NCBI RefSeq assembly: GCF_020622355.1
Contig: NZ_WHVL01000007.1
Coordinates: 112,218 to 176,217 of the forward strand
Source: Vreelandella malpeensis
Lineage (GTDB): Bacteria; Pseudomonadota; Gammaproteobacteria; Pseudomonadales; Halomonadaceae
Length of the DNA stretch: 64,000 bases
Direction of reading: 5' to 3'
The notes beneath the pieces were generated by a model. That model had not been told where the DNA came from and ran no database searches. It worked only from the letters and a program-made list of their open reading frames with translations. The position numbers and the translations under genes are program-made. Shown here piece after piece: positions 10,777 to 21,784 of the stretch (within the stretch, counting starts at the first letter, position 1; each line of letters begins with the position of its first letter).

Positions 10777-11585
10777 GGTGTTCTCGTGGAGCTGTCGGCC
10801 AGACGTGCAAGCGCCGGCCAGAGCGCGCGCTTGGCGGCCGAACCCTGGAGCAGGGTCGCCAGGCTCGGCGCCCGCCAGAGAGGGAGCTCCAGGGTTTGGC
10901 TTCGCTGTTCGTTGAGATCGAGCACCGTCGCGAGCGTACTGGCGGTATCGTCATCGTCGCCCCACCATAGCAGGCGCTCCAGCTGCCAGCCCTGGCGTGA
11001 AGCGGCGCCGGCAACGAAGGCGGCGAGTCCTTCGCGCGCTTCTTCCAGCGGGTCCTCGGGCGTGAACACCCCCGCCATGGGCGGCCAGGCGAAGGTGGTC
11101 GGCGCGGGCAATTCGCTTTCGAGCACGTCGGCGGCGGCGAGCAGGTTGCCGAGCAGGCGCTGCTCCAGGGCGGTGAGCTCGCCGGGGTGCAGGCTGAGCC
11201 AGCGACCGCCGATGCAAAGCCACGTCATCGTGAACACCACAGGCTCGGCCGAGGGAGCGCTTTCAGGGGCGGACGGCGTCTTGACGGCGGGTACTGGCAC
11301 TTCGCTCGCCTGATCCGGCAGGGCGATATCGCCGAGCAGCGCCCGGGCAGACTTGGCGGACCGGGTGGCGGTGTCGGCACCGGGCGCGGCGGGTGCTCTG
11401 GCAGGCGCCGGCGGGCTCGGCTCGTCGAGCAGCGCGTGCAGCTGCTGGCGTGGCGCCACGGCGTGCGTCGGCTCCTCCCACTCGCAGGCTGGCGTCGGGG
11501 CGGCGCCGGGCAACTGGTAGCGGCACGCCCAGGCGGTAATGCCCATGGCGTCCAGGTAGTGGCGTCGGGTGACTTCCGGAGTCAC
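10773..11585 (-). CDS. holD: Cryptic DNA polymerase III psi subunit (HolD-like)
   Basis: A 270-aa protein with no obvious domain, but two ends resemble E. coli HolD. The N-terminus RRHYLDAMGITAWACRYQLP matches the LQQLGITQWSLRRPG region that docks psi to the clamp loader, including the key tryptophan. The C-terminus (SLATLLQGSAAKRALWPALA) matches ALTDLRANPTARAALWQQI. An Ala/Pro-rich linker of about 80 residues separates them. It lies immediately before rimI, as holD does, and the long diverged form recalls the psi described in Pseudomonas. The start is the GTG at 11585 overlapping the bolA stop (GTGA); the longer open frame runs through bolA. Role inferred: links the clamp loader to chi and SSB. 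Confidence 0.72.
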   Translation of the reverse strand: MTPEVTRRHYLDAMGITAWACRYQLPGAAPTPACEWEEPTHAVAPRQQLHALLDEPSPPAPARAPAAPGADTATRSAKSARALLGDIALPDQASEVPVPAVKTPSAPESAPSAEPVVFTMTWLCIGGRWLSLHPGELTALEQRLLGNLLAAADVLESELPAPTTFAWPPMAGVFTPEDPLEEAREGLAAFVAGAASRQGWQLERLLWWGDDDDTASTLATVLDLNEQRSQTLELPLWRAPSLATLLQGSAAKRALWPALARLADSSTRTP

Positions 11586-11902
11586 TTTCCGCTGCCGCGC
11601 TGACCGCCAAGACAGTCCGGCGAGTTCGGCCGCTGGCCACCGCGCGCCGACCACTCACCGGGCGTGTAAAGGTGCAGCGCCAGGGCGTGGACCGGGCCCG
11701 AGAGCTCGTCGGCCAGCAGCGCATAGATCTGCTGGTGGCGCTTGACCGGCATCATTCCCTCGAAGCTCTCGGACACCAGCGTGACCTTGAAATGGGTCTC
11801 GGAATTGGCCGGCACGTTGTGCAGATGACTTTCGTTTTCCACCTGCAGCACGTTTGGCGAAAGCGTCGCCAACTTGTTCTCGATATGTGTCTGCAGCGCC
11901 AT
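11582..11902 (-). CDS. bolA: BolA family protein
   Basis: A 106-aa protein with the BolA fold core: LSPNVLQVENESHLHN, the conserved SETHFKVTLVSESFEG, the KRHQQIYALL helix and the ALALHLYTPGEW end. BolA proteins partner with monothiol glutaredoxins in Fe-S handling and affect morphology and stress responses. ATG 11902 has AGGAGG seven bases ahead; a longer frame to 11935 lacks support. A poorly conserved Gly/Arg-rich tail of about 17 residues follows. First gene of a likely bolA-holD-rimI operon. Confidence 0.9.
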   Translation of the reverse strand: MALQTHIENKLATLSPNVLQVENESHLHNVPANSETHFKVTLVSESFEGMMPVKRHQQIYALLADELSGPVHALALHLYTPGEWSARGGQRPNSPDCLGGQRGSGK

Positions 11903-11944
11903 GGCGGGCCTCCTGGTTAGATAAACGCCTGCCATTGTACGCCC

Positions 11945-13345
11945 TTAGTCGCGCCTCGACGATGCCCGACGTTCAACGAGGGCGCGCCCGGCAAGCGATA
12001 CCCGGGAGAGGCTCGCTACCAGGGCCAGCAAGGTGGTGAAGGCGCCGAACCAGAGCGTTGCCTGCACGGCGAGCCCCAGGGCGAGGGCGGCCCCCACCAC
12101 GGCAACGCCGAAGGATTGCCCCACGGTACGCATGGTGCTCATCACCCCGGAGACGTTGGCACTGCGCGCAACCGGCAAACTCGCCATCATCTCGCGGTTG
12201 TTGGGCGGCTGAAAAAGCCCGAAGCCGATGCCGCACAGCGCCGTGCGCCAGAGGCTGCCCGCCGCCGAGGTGCTCTCGTCGACCAGCGCCAGCGCTACCA
12301 GTCCGACGATCAGAAAAGCAAGGCCAACGCTCGACAGCACGCTCGGGTTGACCTTGTCCGCCAGGCGCCCGGCCAGCGGCCCCACCACCATGATGGCCAG
12401 CGGCCAGGGAGTGAAGAGCCAGGCGGTCTCCAGCGGCGAGAGCCCCATCTGGTCCTGGTAGAAGAACGACAGCGCCACGAAAGTCAGTCCCTGGCCGATG
12501 AAGGCGAGCCCCGAGGCGGAGACCGCAAGCGTGAAGCGCATCTCGCTGAAGACGCTTAGCGGCAAAAGCGGATAGGCGGCGCGGCGCTGGCGGCGCACGA
12601 AGGCAAACGCCGCTACCACGCAGAGCGCGCTCCAGGCACCCGCCTCTAGATAGGCAGCGTGCCCCACGCCGTCCATGGCCAGAAAGAAGCTCGCCAGCAT
12701 CGCCATCGAGTAGAGGGCGCCGGCCACGTCGAAGCTGCCCTGGCGCGCCGGGTCCCGGGGCAAGGCCTTGGCGGCGAAGTAGAGCGAGCAGAGCCCGAGC
12801 GGCACGTTGAGGGCGAAAAGCCACGGCCAGTCGGCAAACGACAGGATCACCCCGCTGAGTGTCGGGCCGGCGGCGTAGCCCCCTGCCACCACCAGCGCGC
12901 TCAGGCCCAGGGCGCTGCCCAGAAGGCGTGACGGAAAGATCAGCCGGTAGAGCGATGGCCCGATGGAGAGCGTGGCCGCCGCACCGAGCCCCTGGAAGGC
13001 GCGAAACACCAGCAGCATCTCGAGATTGCGCGAAAGCGCCGCGCCCAGCGAGGCGACAACGAAGGTGGAAAGCCCCAGCAGGTAGAGCCTGCGCCGAGTG
13101 ATCAGTTCGCTGAGCCCGGCGAACACAAGGAGAAAGGCCGCGCACACCACCTGGAAGATGTTGGTGATCCACACCGACCGCGAGGCGGAGGCGCCAAGAT
13201 CGGCGGCGATGATGGGCAGGGCCAGGTTGATCATGGTGGTATCGACCACCGCCATCAGAGTGCCGGTCACCAACGCCAGCACCGCGAGGGCCCGTTCCGG
13301 CCCCGGCAGGCCGTCATCGCCGGGGCGGGTTTCGAAGAGTCGCAT
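11945..13345 (-). CDS. MFS efflux transporter, DHA2 (EmrB/QacA-like) family
   Basis: A 466-aa inner-membrane protein with about 14 hydrophobic segments. The first helix carries the DHA2 marker VDTTMINLALPII, and later segments include VFRAFQGLGAAAT and GGYAAGPTLSGV (motif C-like). Proton-driven export of drugs, dyes or other amphiphiles is likely from the family; the substrate is unknown. It stands alone, 42 bp downstream of the bolA start region on the same strand, without a neighbouring membrane fusion protein or regulator, unlike emrAB. Confidence 0.88.
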   Translation of the reverse strand: MRLFETRPGDDGLPGPERALAVLALVTGTLMAVVDTTMINLALPIIAADLGASASRSVWITNIFQVVCAAFLLVFAGLSELITRRRLYLLGLSTFVVASLGAALSRNLEMLLVFRAFQGLGAAATLSIGPSLYRLIFPSRLLGSALGLSALVVAGGYAAGPTLSGVILSFADWPWLFALNVPLGLCSLYFAAKALPRDPARQGSFDVAGALYSMAMLASFFLAMDGVGHAAYLEAGAWSALCVVAAFAFVRRQRRAAYPLLPLSVFSEMRFTLAVSASGLAFIGQGLTFVALSFFYQDQMGLSPLETAWLFTPWPLAIMVVGPLAGRLADKVNPSVLSSVGLAFLIVGLVALALVDESTSAAGSLWRTALCGIGFGLFQPPNNREMMASLPVARSANVSGVMSTMRTVGQSFGVAVVGAALALGLAVQATLWFGAFTTLLALVASLSRVSLAGRALVERRASSRRD

Positions 13346-13377
13346 GGGTGGGGGATTCCTTCAGGCCGCCGCTAAAC

Positions 13378-13405
13378 GCCAGAACCGGCCGAGGCCGGTT
13401 CTGGC
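13378..13405 (-). terminator. Hairpin between small acidic protein gene and MFS gene
   Basis: GCCAGAACCGGCC pairs with GGCCGGTTCTGGC around a two-base GA centre (or a four-base loop). On the minus strand it is followed by only a short GTTTA tract, so termination after the gene at 13433 is likely but may be inefficient. Confidence 0.6.
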
Positions 13406-13432
13406 AAACAGGAAAAGCGCGTGACGGCAACG

Positions 13433-13819
13433 CTAGTCTGGGTCGTTGTCGAGCAGCAACGCGTCGTCGACATCGGAAATTTCCAGTGCCGTCTCATCAT
13501 CCAGGTCGATGGCCAGATAGCTGTGCTCGACGTTCAGAAACGTCTGGAACAGCGTCCAGTCCAGCGTCTGTGGCCACTGGCGCTCGTCCTCTTCCCAGGC
13601 GCGAAGCTCGGTCTCGAGGATCTCGACGCAGCGATCGCGCACGAGGGTCTCGAGCGCCTCCGGCGTATCCATTTCCGGAATCAGGTAGATGGTACTTTCA
13701 CGTTCGACGTCGGCAAGCGTCAGGTCGTCGTCGCCCGTGGTGGGTTCCAGCGCGTTGATCCAGTCCACGAAGGGCTGGGTCGGCCTGACGCTCAGAGCGG
13801 AGCGATTAAGCAGTTTCAT
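13433..13819 (-). CDS. Small acidic protein of unknown function
   Basis: The 128-aa product begins MKLLNRSALSVRPTQPFVDW after a strong AGGAGAATCCC Shine-Dalgarno. It is very acidic (TTGDDDLTLADVERE, and an Asp-rich C-terminus with ISDVDDALLLDNDPD) and contains several tryptophans (FVDWI, LRAWEEDERQWPQTLDW). There is no signal peptide or membrane segment. I recognise it as a type seen in Halomonas and pseudomonads but can name no function. It sits between lysS and an MFS gene, 63 bp from lysS. An upstream extension to 13879 is not supported. Confidence 0.8.
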   Translation of the reverse strand: MKLLNRSALSVRPTQPFVDWINALEPTTGDDDLTLADVERESTIYLIPEMDTPEALETLVRDRCVEILETELRAWEEDERQWPQTLDWTLFQTFLNVEHSYLAIDLDDETALEISDVDDALLLDNDPD

Positions 13820-13882
13820 GGGATTCTCCTCGCCGTCGAAACGTTGACCATTATGGGCGCTAAGACGCGCCCTTACCAACTT

Positions 13883-15394
13883 TTACTCGACTTCCGGGCG
13901 CATCGCCGGGAACAGCAGCACGTCGCGAATCGAGGGGCTGTCGGTGAACAGCATCACCAGCCGGTCGATGCCGATGCCCTCGCCCGCCGTCGGCGGCATG
14001 CCGTACTCGAGCGCGCGCACGTAATCGGCGTCATAGTACATCGCCTCGAGGTCGCCTGCGTCCTTCTCCGCGGCCTGGGCGCGAAAACGCTCGGCCTGGT
14101 CCTCGGCGTCGTTGAGCTCCGAGAAGCCGTTGGCGATCTCGCGACCGCCGACGAAGAACTCGAACCGGTCGGTGACGAAGGGGTCTGAATCGCTGCGCCG
14201 GGCCAGCGGGCTGACCTCCGCCGGGTACTCGGTGATAAAGGTCGGCTGGTCGAGCTTGTGCTCGGCCACTTCCTCGAAGATCTCGGTCTGCAGCTTGCCC
14301 AGGCCCCAGCTCTCCTTCACCTTGATGCCGAGCTTCCCGGCGGTGGCCCGCGCCGCCTCGAGGGTGTCGAGATCCGCTGCCACGATGCCGTCGCCGTGAT
14401 CGAGAATCGACTGTTTGAGGGTCAAACGCTTGAAGGGCTGACCGAAGTCGTAGCTCGCTCCCTGGTAGGTGAGCATGGTGGTGCCCAGCACTTCCTCGGC
14501 GGCGGTGCGCAGCATCGCCTCGGTCATGTCCATCAGGTCGTTGTAGTCGGCGTAGGCCCAGTAGAATTCGACCATGGTGAATTCGGGATTGTGCCGGGTC
14601 GAGAGCCCTTCGTTGCGGAAGTTGCGGTTGATTTCGAAGACGCGCTCGAAGCCGCCCACCACCAGACGCTTCAAATAGAGCTCCGGGGCGATACGCAGGT
14701 ACATGTCCATGTCCAGCGCGTTGTGATGGGTGACGAACGGGCGCGCCGTCGCTCCGCCGGGGATCGGCTGGAGCATGGGGGTTTCCACCTCCATGAAGCC
14801 ACGCGCCTCGAAGAAGCGGCGCAGGGAGGCGATCACCGCCGCACGGGTCTCGAAGGCCTTGCGCGATTGCGGGTTCATGATCAGATCGACATAGCGCTGG
14901 CGGTAGCGCGCCTCCTGATCGGTCAAGCCGTGAAACTTGTCGGGCAGCGGGCGCAGGCTCTTGGTGAGCAGCGCCACTTCCTTCATCATCACGTACAGGT
15001 CGCCCTTGCCGGACTTGTGCACCGGGCCACGGGCGGCAACGATGTCACCGATGTCCCAGCCCTTGACGTCCTCGAGCACGTCGGCGGGCAGGCCCTTCTT
15101 GTCGACGTAGAGCTGGATCTGGCCGGCGACGTCCTGGATGACGATGAAGGGGCCGCGCTTGCGCATGATGCGCCCGGCCACGGCGGCGTGGTGATCCAGC
15201 GCCTCGAGCTCGTCCTTCTCCTTGTCGCCGAACTGCGCATCGAGCTCGACGGTCAGGCTGTCGCGGCGAAAGTCGTTGGGGAAGGCGCTCTTGCCCTGGG
15301 CGGTGGCGCTTTCGCGGCGCTTGGCGAGCTTGGCGCGGCGCTCGGCGATCAGGTGGTTCTCGTTTTCAGCGGGAGACGCGTCTTGGTTAGCCAT
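13883..15394 (-). CDS. lysS: Lysyl-tRNA synthetase (class II)
   Basis: Charges tRNA-Lys. The 503-aa protein has an OB-fold anticodon domain ([20 protein letters not shown]) and class II motifs: motif 2 [20 protein letters not shown] and motif 3 with [20 protein letters not shown]. The start [13 protein letters not shown] at 15394 is chosen; the open frame to 15502 includes non-homologous sequence. It lies 112 bp downstream of prfB, the prfB-lysS order of E. coli. Confidence 0.97.
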   Translation of the reverse strand: MANQDASPAENENHLIAERRAKLAKRRESATAQGKSAFPNDFRRDSLTVELDAQFGDKEKDELEALDHHAAVAGRIMRKRGPFIVIQDVAGQIQLYVDKKGLPADVLEDVKGWDIGDIVAARGPVHKSGKGDLYVMMKEVALLTKSLRPLPDKFHGLTDQEARYRQRYVDLIMNPQSRKAFETRAAVIASLRRFFEARGFMEVETPMLQPIPGGATARPFVTHHNALDMDMYLRIAPELYLKRLVVGGFERVFEINRNFRNEGLSTRHNPEFTMVEFYWAYADYNDLMDMTEAMLRTAAEEVLGTTMLTYQGASYDFGQPFKRLTLKQSILDHGDGIVAADLDTLEAARATAGKLGIKVKESWGLGKLQTEIFEEVAEHKLDQPTFITEYPAEVSPLARRSDSDPFVTDRFEFFVGGREIANGFSELNDAEDQAERFRAQAAEKDAGDLEAMYYDADYVRALEYGMPPTAGEGIGIDRLVMLFTDSPSIRDVLLFPAMRPEVE

Positions 15395-15506
15395 CCGGCA
15401 CCCTGTATGTATGTCGAAGATCGGTTTCGAAGGTCGTGTTCGAAGGCGGTATTCGAAGGAATACGCTTTCAGACGCCAGCGGGCCGCGCCGGCGGCCCGC
15501 AAAGCA

Positions 15507-16605
15507 TCAAAGGCCCTGCTTGAGACTGGCGATGATGAACTGATCCAGGTCGCCGTCGAGCACCTTGTCGCAGTTGCTGGACTGCACGCCGGTACGCAGA
15601 TCCTTGATGCGCTGGTCGTCGAGCACGTAGGAGCGGATCTGGCTGCCCCAGCCGATGTCGGCCTTGGAGTCCTCCGCTTCCTGCTTTGCGGCGTTGCGCT
15701 TTTGCATCTCGTGCTCCCACAGCTTCGCCTTCAACTGCTTCATGGCGAAATCGCGGTTGGCGTGCTGGCTGCGCTGGTTCTGGCAGGCCACCACGATGCC
15801 GGTCGGCTCGTGAGTGATGCGCACCGCGGAATCCGTGGTGTTGACGTGCTGGCCGCCGGCGCCGCTGGAGCGGTAGGTGTCCACGCGCAGATCCGACGGG
15901 TTGATCTCGACCTCGAAGCTGTCGTCGATCTCCGGGGAGAGAAACACCGAGGCGAAGGAGGTGTGGCGACGACCGCCCGAGTCGAAGGGGCTCTTGCGCA
16001 CCAGGCGGTGAACGCCGGTTTCGGTGCGCAGCCAGCCGAAGGCGTGATCGCCCTGGATATGGATCGACGCGGACTTGATGCCCGCCACCTCGCCGGCGGA
16101 GACCTCGACGATCTCGGCCTTGAAGCCGTGGCTTTCCGCCCAGCGCAGGTACATGCGCAGCAGGATGTTCGCCCAGTCCTGGGCTTCGGTGCCGCCGGAG
16201 CCGGACTGGATGTCCATGTAGGCGTTGTTGGGATCCATCTCGCCGGAGAACATGCGCCGGAACTCGAGCTTCTCGAGCGACGCCTGCAGGGTGTCGAGCT
16301 CGCGGCTGACCTCCTCGACGGTGGCCTCGTCCTCTTCCATCTCGGCGAGTTCCAGAAGGTCCTGGCTATCACCAAGGCCTTGGTCGAGCTCGTCGATGGT
16401 CGCCACGATCGTCTCGAGCGAGGCGCGCTCGCGGCCCAGCTTCTGGGCGTAGTCCGGATCGTTCCAGACGTTCGGGTCCTCGAGCTCGCGGGTGACTTCC
16501 TCTAGCCGATCCTTCTTCTCGGCATAGTCAAAGATACCCCCTAAGAACGTCTGTCCGCTCAGACAGGTCCTTGATCTGGGTATGAATCGGATTGGTTTCC
16601 AACAT
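15507..16605 (-). CDS. prfB: Peptide chain release factor 2, with programmed +1 frameshift
   Basis: RF2 ends translation at UGA and UAA. Translation starts at ATG 16605 ([20 protein letters not shown]) and reaches an in-frame TGA at codon 26 (16530-16528). A +1 shift at CTT TGA C then continues as [12 protein letters not shown]. The product is 365 aa, the E. coli length. The SPF stop-codon recognition tripeptide ([10 protein letters not shown]) and the catalytic [10 protein letters not shown] loop are present. The gene is therefore one CDS with autoregulatory recoding, not a pseudogene. Upstream of lysS on the same strand. Confidence 0.96.
16527..16543 (-). promoter_or_regulatory. prfB: prfB +1 frameshift site
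   Basis: The minus strand reads AGGGGGTATCTTTGAC: a Shine-Dalgarno-like AGGGGG three bases before the slippery CTT, then the UGA with C as the following base. This is the canonical RF2 autoregulation signal: low RF2 favours slippage into the +1 frame. Confidence 0.95.
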
Positions 16606-16724
16606 GCAGCGCGCCTTGTCTGGTCAAAAAGGGGTCGGGTACGAAAAGGAGGGTCGCCTTCTGGCGATGACCGCCTAGTGTAACGGAAACCCGGGCGCCG
16701 GTGCATCCTCCCCGTGGCGCCCAC

Positions 16725-16749
16725 GAAAAAACCCGGCTGGCGCCGGGTT
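16725..16749 (-). terminator. Intrinsic terminator of the FadL-type porin gene
   Basis: Minus-strand ACCCGGC, loop GCCA, GCCGGGT, then a run of seven T. It lies about 30 bp after the porin stop codon, upstream of the prfB transcription unit. Confidence 0.88.
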
Positions 16750-16779
16750 CGTTCGAGATTGAGGTCTTGCTGTATTTTT

Positions 16780-18135
16780 CTAGAAGCGGTAGGTCAACTG
16801 CGCGCCGAAGCCGTGGGCTTCGTTCTTGTAGTCCGCTGCGTAGTTGGCGCCACCCACCGCAGCCCCACCGGTCGCCGCACTTGCCAGCAGGTCGCGGCGC
16901 TGCTGCTCGACGTGGGTGCCGCGCTCGGTCAGGTAGGAGTAGGCGACGTCCAGGGTGAGATCGGGGATCGGCGTCCAGCCGGCGCCGATCGAGAAGATGC
17001 GCCGGTCGTCCGAGGGAATGCGCACGCTTCTGTGCTCGTCGCTGGTCGGGGTGTAGTCGAGCGTCAGGCCCGCGCGCAGCGCAAGCTCTGGCGTCAGCTG
17101 GTACTCGCCGCCGGTGGCGAAGGCCCAGGCATTGGTGTAGTCCTGGGTTTCCTGGGTGATGACGTCGCCTCTCGTGCCGGTGACGCGAATCTCGTCGAAC
17201 TGGCTCCAGCGCACCCAAGAGGTGCCGAACATCAGCTTGAGGCGGTCGCTCATCTGCTGGGTGACGGAGAAGTTGACCGTCTCCGGCGTGGTCAGGTCGA
17301 GAGAAGCGTTGGGGTCCGAGCGCACCACGTTACCCAGCGGGTCGGTAGCGGCGAAGCTGCCCTCGAGGGTGTAGTCCACCTTGGAGCGGTAGGTCAGGCC
17401 GAAAGTGGTCTCCGGCACCGGCTGGTAGATCACGCCGAGGTTGTAGCCCCAGGCCTCGTCGTCGCCTTCAACCCGCGAGTCGATATCCGTGGCGGCGCTG
17501 AAGGCGGGCCCGGAGGGCAATTGGCGACGCAGTTCGCCGTCCACCTTGTTGTAGGTCACGCCCACGCCCACCGACCATTGGTCGTTGAAGCGGTAGGAGA
17601 CCGTCGGCTGGGCGGTCATCACGGTCACTTCGGTATAGTCGCCGAAATAGCGGCCCTGGAAGTTCTTTTCGTAGTCGGTCTTGGAGCCGAACGGCGCGTA
17701 GACGCCGAAACCGAAGGCGAGACGCTCGTTGACCGGGTGGGCGTAGAAGGCGAAGGGGACGAGCGTGCCCGGTACCATGTCGCCTTCGTTGGTGCCCGGG
17801 ATGCCGCCGACGGGAACCTGGATGCCGTTGGGCGCGCCGCCCAGCGCCACGCCGGAATCCAGTGTCCGGCTGGCCTCCACGTTGCTGATCTTGGTCTTGG
17901 GATTCAGGTAGGTGCCGCCGGCGGTGATCTGCGCGCGATCCAGAAACGACATGCCCGCCGGGTTGCCGAAGACGATGGTGGCGTCGTTGACGTTGGAGCT
18001 GCGCCCGGCGTGGCCGTAGCCCTGCCCGCTGACGCTCTGTTCGTTGATCTGGTAGCCGCCAGCACTGGCCTGGCTCGCCCAGGCCGCGGCGGCCACGGCA
18101 GAGACCAGCGCGAGCTTCTTGACGTTGTTATACAT
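16780..18135 (-). CDS. Outer membrane protein, OmpP1/FadL/TodX family
   Basis: A 451-aa outer-membrane beta-barrel predicted to admit long-chain fatty acids or other hydrophobic compounds. Residues about 1-23 form a signal peptide ending ASQASA, followed by [12 protein letters not shown], the N-terminal hatch typical of FadL. The [20 protein letters not shown] block is a family hallmark (compare AGxAAxAxDxSTxFxNPAGM). The last residue is phenylalanine (LTYRF), as for BAM-assembled barrels. ATG 18135 has AGAGG seven bases upstream. Monocistronic with its own terminator. Confidence 0.92.
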   Translation of the reverse strand: MYNNVKKLALVSAVAAAAWASQASAGGYQINEQSVSGQGYGHAGRSSNVNDATIVFGNPAGMSFLDRAQITAGGTYLNPKTKISNVEASRTLDSGVALGGAPNGIQVPVGGIPGTNEGDMVPGTLVPFAFYAHPVNERLAFGFGVYAPFGSKTDYEKNFQGRYFGDYTEVTVMTAQPTVSYRFNDQWSVGVGVTYNKVDGELRRQLPSGPAFSAATDIDSRVEGDDEAWGYNLGVIYQPVPETTFGLTYRSKVDYTLEGSFAATDPLGNVVRSDPNASLDLTTPETVNFSVTQQMSDRLKLMFGTSWVRWSQFDEIRVTGTRGDVITQETQDYTNAWAFATGGEYQLTPELALRAGLTLDYTPTSDEHRSVRIPSDDRRIFSIGAGWTPIPDLTLDVAYSYLTERGTHVEQQRRDLLASAATGGAAVGGANYAADYKNEAHGFGAQLTYRF

Positions 18136-18317
18136 AGTGAGCCTCTTTCCCGATGATCCGACGAGCGTTGCCACCCGCCTAGGTTATTTTAATACGTCAC
18201 GAGGAGTAGTTTTCGCCCAATGTCGGCGCGGGTTCAAGGGGCAAACGCTCGTTTTATTTCGTTTCGGGCCCATCCATTAGTCTTAGGGCCGTGGCAACCA
18301 CCTTGCCAGGCACTCGC

Positions 18318-18349
18318 TTGACCTTTGGGTGGCACAAGGGTTTTACACT
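18318..18349 (+). promoter_or_regulatory. MerR-type metal-responsive promoter and operator
   Basis: A -35 TTGACC (18318-18323) and -10 TACACT (18344-18349) are separated by 20 bp, the over-long spacer characteristic of MerR-family promoters. An imperfect dyad ACCTTTG (18321-18327) ... CAAGGGT (18335-18341) fills the spacer. It lies 30 bp before the merR-like ATG, so the regulator and ATPase probably form one self-controlled operon. Confidence 0.8.
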
Positions 18350-18378
18350 GAAGACCTACAGCGACGGGACGACACCGC

Positions 18379-18803
18379 ATGAAAGTCAGCGACATCGCCA
18401 GACACGGCCACGTGACGCCGGAAACGGTGCGCCACTATACCCGCGAGGGCCTGCTCTCCCCCGAGCGTCATCCGGACAACGGCTATCACCTCTACTGTGC
18501 GACCGACCTCGAGCGGCTGCATTTCATCCAGCGGGCGCGCAAGCTCGGCTTCAGCGTGGCCGAGATCCGCGACATCCTGCGCCACGCCGATCACGGCGAC
18601 TCGCCCTGCCCGATGGTGCGCGATCTGCTGGCAAGCCGCCTGCCCCAGATTCGCGCGCGCATCGAGGAGCTCGAAGCCCTGGCACGGCGCATGGAGCAGG
18701 CACTGCAGAGCTGGCAGGAGATGCCCGACGCCGCCCCGGACGGCCATAGCCTGTGCCGGCTGATCGAAAGCTTCCCCGACGACACGCGCTCCCAGGAGGC
18801 CCC

Positions 18804-18807
<4 letters not shown>
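18379..18807 (+). CDS. MerR family heavy-metal-responsive regulator
   Basis: A 142-aa regulator with an N-terminal winged helix ([20 protein letters not shown], then [18 protein letters not shown]), the [19 protein letters not shown] block and a long dimerisation helix. Metal-site cysteines are C77 (at the position that is Ser in CueR and Cys in ZntR) and C126 with H123 nearby; the first cysteine of the usual C-terminal metal loop is absent. It is co-directional with, and overlaps by 4 bp, a Cu(I)-type ATPase, so copper sensing is suggested by context while C77 resembles divalent-metal sensors. Specificity is unresolved. Confidence 0.88.
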
Positions 18808-21061
<2,254 letters not shown>

Positions 21062-21065
<4 letters not shown>

Positions 21066-21142
21066 CGCTACTGGTCAACCTCGCAGGGCTCACGCTGATC
21101 GGCCTGATCGTCGCCTGGTTCTGGAAGGGCGGCATCAGCTGA
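21062..21142 (+). CDS. 26-residue single-pass membrane peptide coupled to the copper ATPase
   Basis: ATG 21062 overlaps the ATPase stop (ATGA) and has a strong AAGGAG (21048-21053) eight bases upstream. The product [20 protein letters not shown] plus WKGGIS is one hydrophobic helix with a short polar tail. It resembles the N-terminal anchor of membrane-bound cupredoxin-type proteins I recall beside copper ATPases in related bacteria, but no cupredoxin domain follows: the frame stops and the convergent yitT gene ends across its last 8 bp. It may be a regulatory micropeptide or a truncated relic. Confidence 0.6.
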
Positions 21143-21752
21143 CGCCGATATAGCGCCCGGGCTTGTGGTTGAACGCGATGATGAGGTTCAGCGTCAGCGC
21201 GCCCAGCACTGAAAACGCCACGCGATCCAGCGGCAGCTGGGTGAGCGCAACGGCGAGAATTACCCCGTCGATGGCGAGCTGCACGTAGCCCGCCCGCAGG
21301 CCGTGGCGCTGCTGCAGGTAGAGCGCGAGGATATTGATACCGCCAAGGCTCGTACGGTGGCGAAACAGCATCAGCATGCCGATCCCCATCAGCGCCCCCC
21401 CCATCACCGCGGCGTAGAGCGAGGGCAAGCCCTCGAACACCACCCAGCCCTGGGTGAGCTCCGAGAACAGCGACACCAGGCCGATGGCGATGAAGGTGCG
21501 CAGGGTGAAGCTCCAGCCCATACGCTTGATCGCGAGGTAGTAGAACGGCAGGTTGATGACGAAGAACCAGGCGCCGAATCCCCAGCCGCTCAGGTAGTTG
21601 AGCAACAGCGCAAGCCCCGCCGTGCTGCCGGTGAGCAGCACCGCCTGGGTGTAGAACGTCACCCCGAGCGCCACGAACAGCGTGCCCAGCAACATCGCCA
21701 TGGCGTCTTCGACCAAGGTGTGCCGATCCTCGGGGAGATCTTCCACGCGCAT
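21135..21752 (-). CDS. YitT family membrane protein
   Basis: A 205-aa protein with five or six hydrophobic segments and the family segments LGVTFYTQAVLLTGSTAGLA and FRHRTSLGGINILALYLQQR. YitT/DUF161 proteins are integral inner-membrane proteins of uncertain transport function. This protein lacks the C-terminal DUF2179 domain found in Bacillus members. It is transcribed toward the copper operon and separated from recJ by 32 bp on the same strand. Confidence 0.86.
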   Translation of the reverse strand: MRVEDLPEDRHTLVEDAMAMLLGTLFVALGVTFYTQAVLLTGSTAGLALLLNYLSGWGFGAWFFVINLPFYYLAIKRMGWSFTLRTFIAIGLVSLFSELTQGWVVFEGLPSLYAAVMGGALMGIGMLMLFRHRTSLGGINILALYLQQRHGLRAGYVQLAIDGVILAVALTQLPLDRVAFSVLGALTLNLIIAFNHKPGRYIGVS

Positions 21753-21784
21753 TGAAGCGTCCTTTTATTGTTGGTTCATCCCGC

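Noticed and set aside
16714..18156. Long plus-strand open frame antisense to the FadL-type porin
   Set aside because: The minus strand has a clear signal peptide, family motifs and C-terminal Phe; the antisense frame is a GC-bias artefact without domains.
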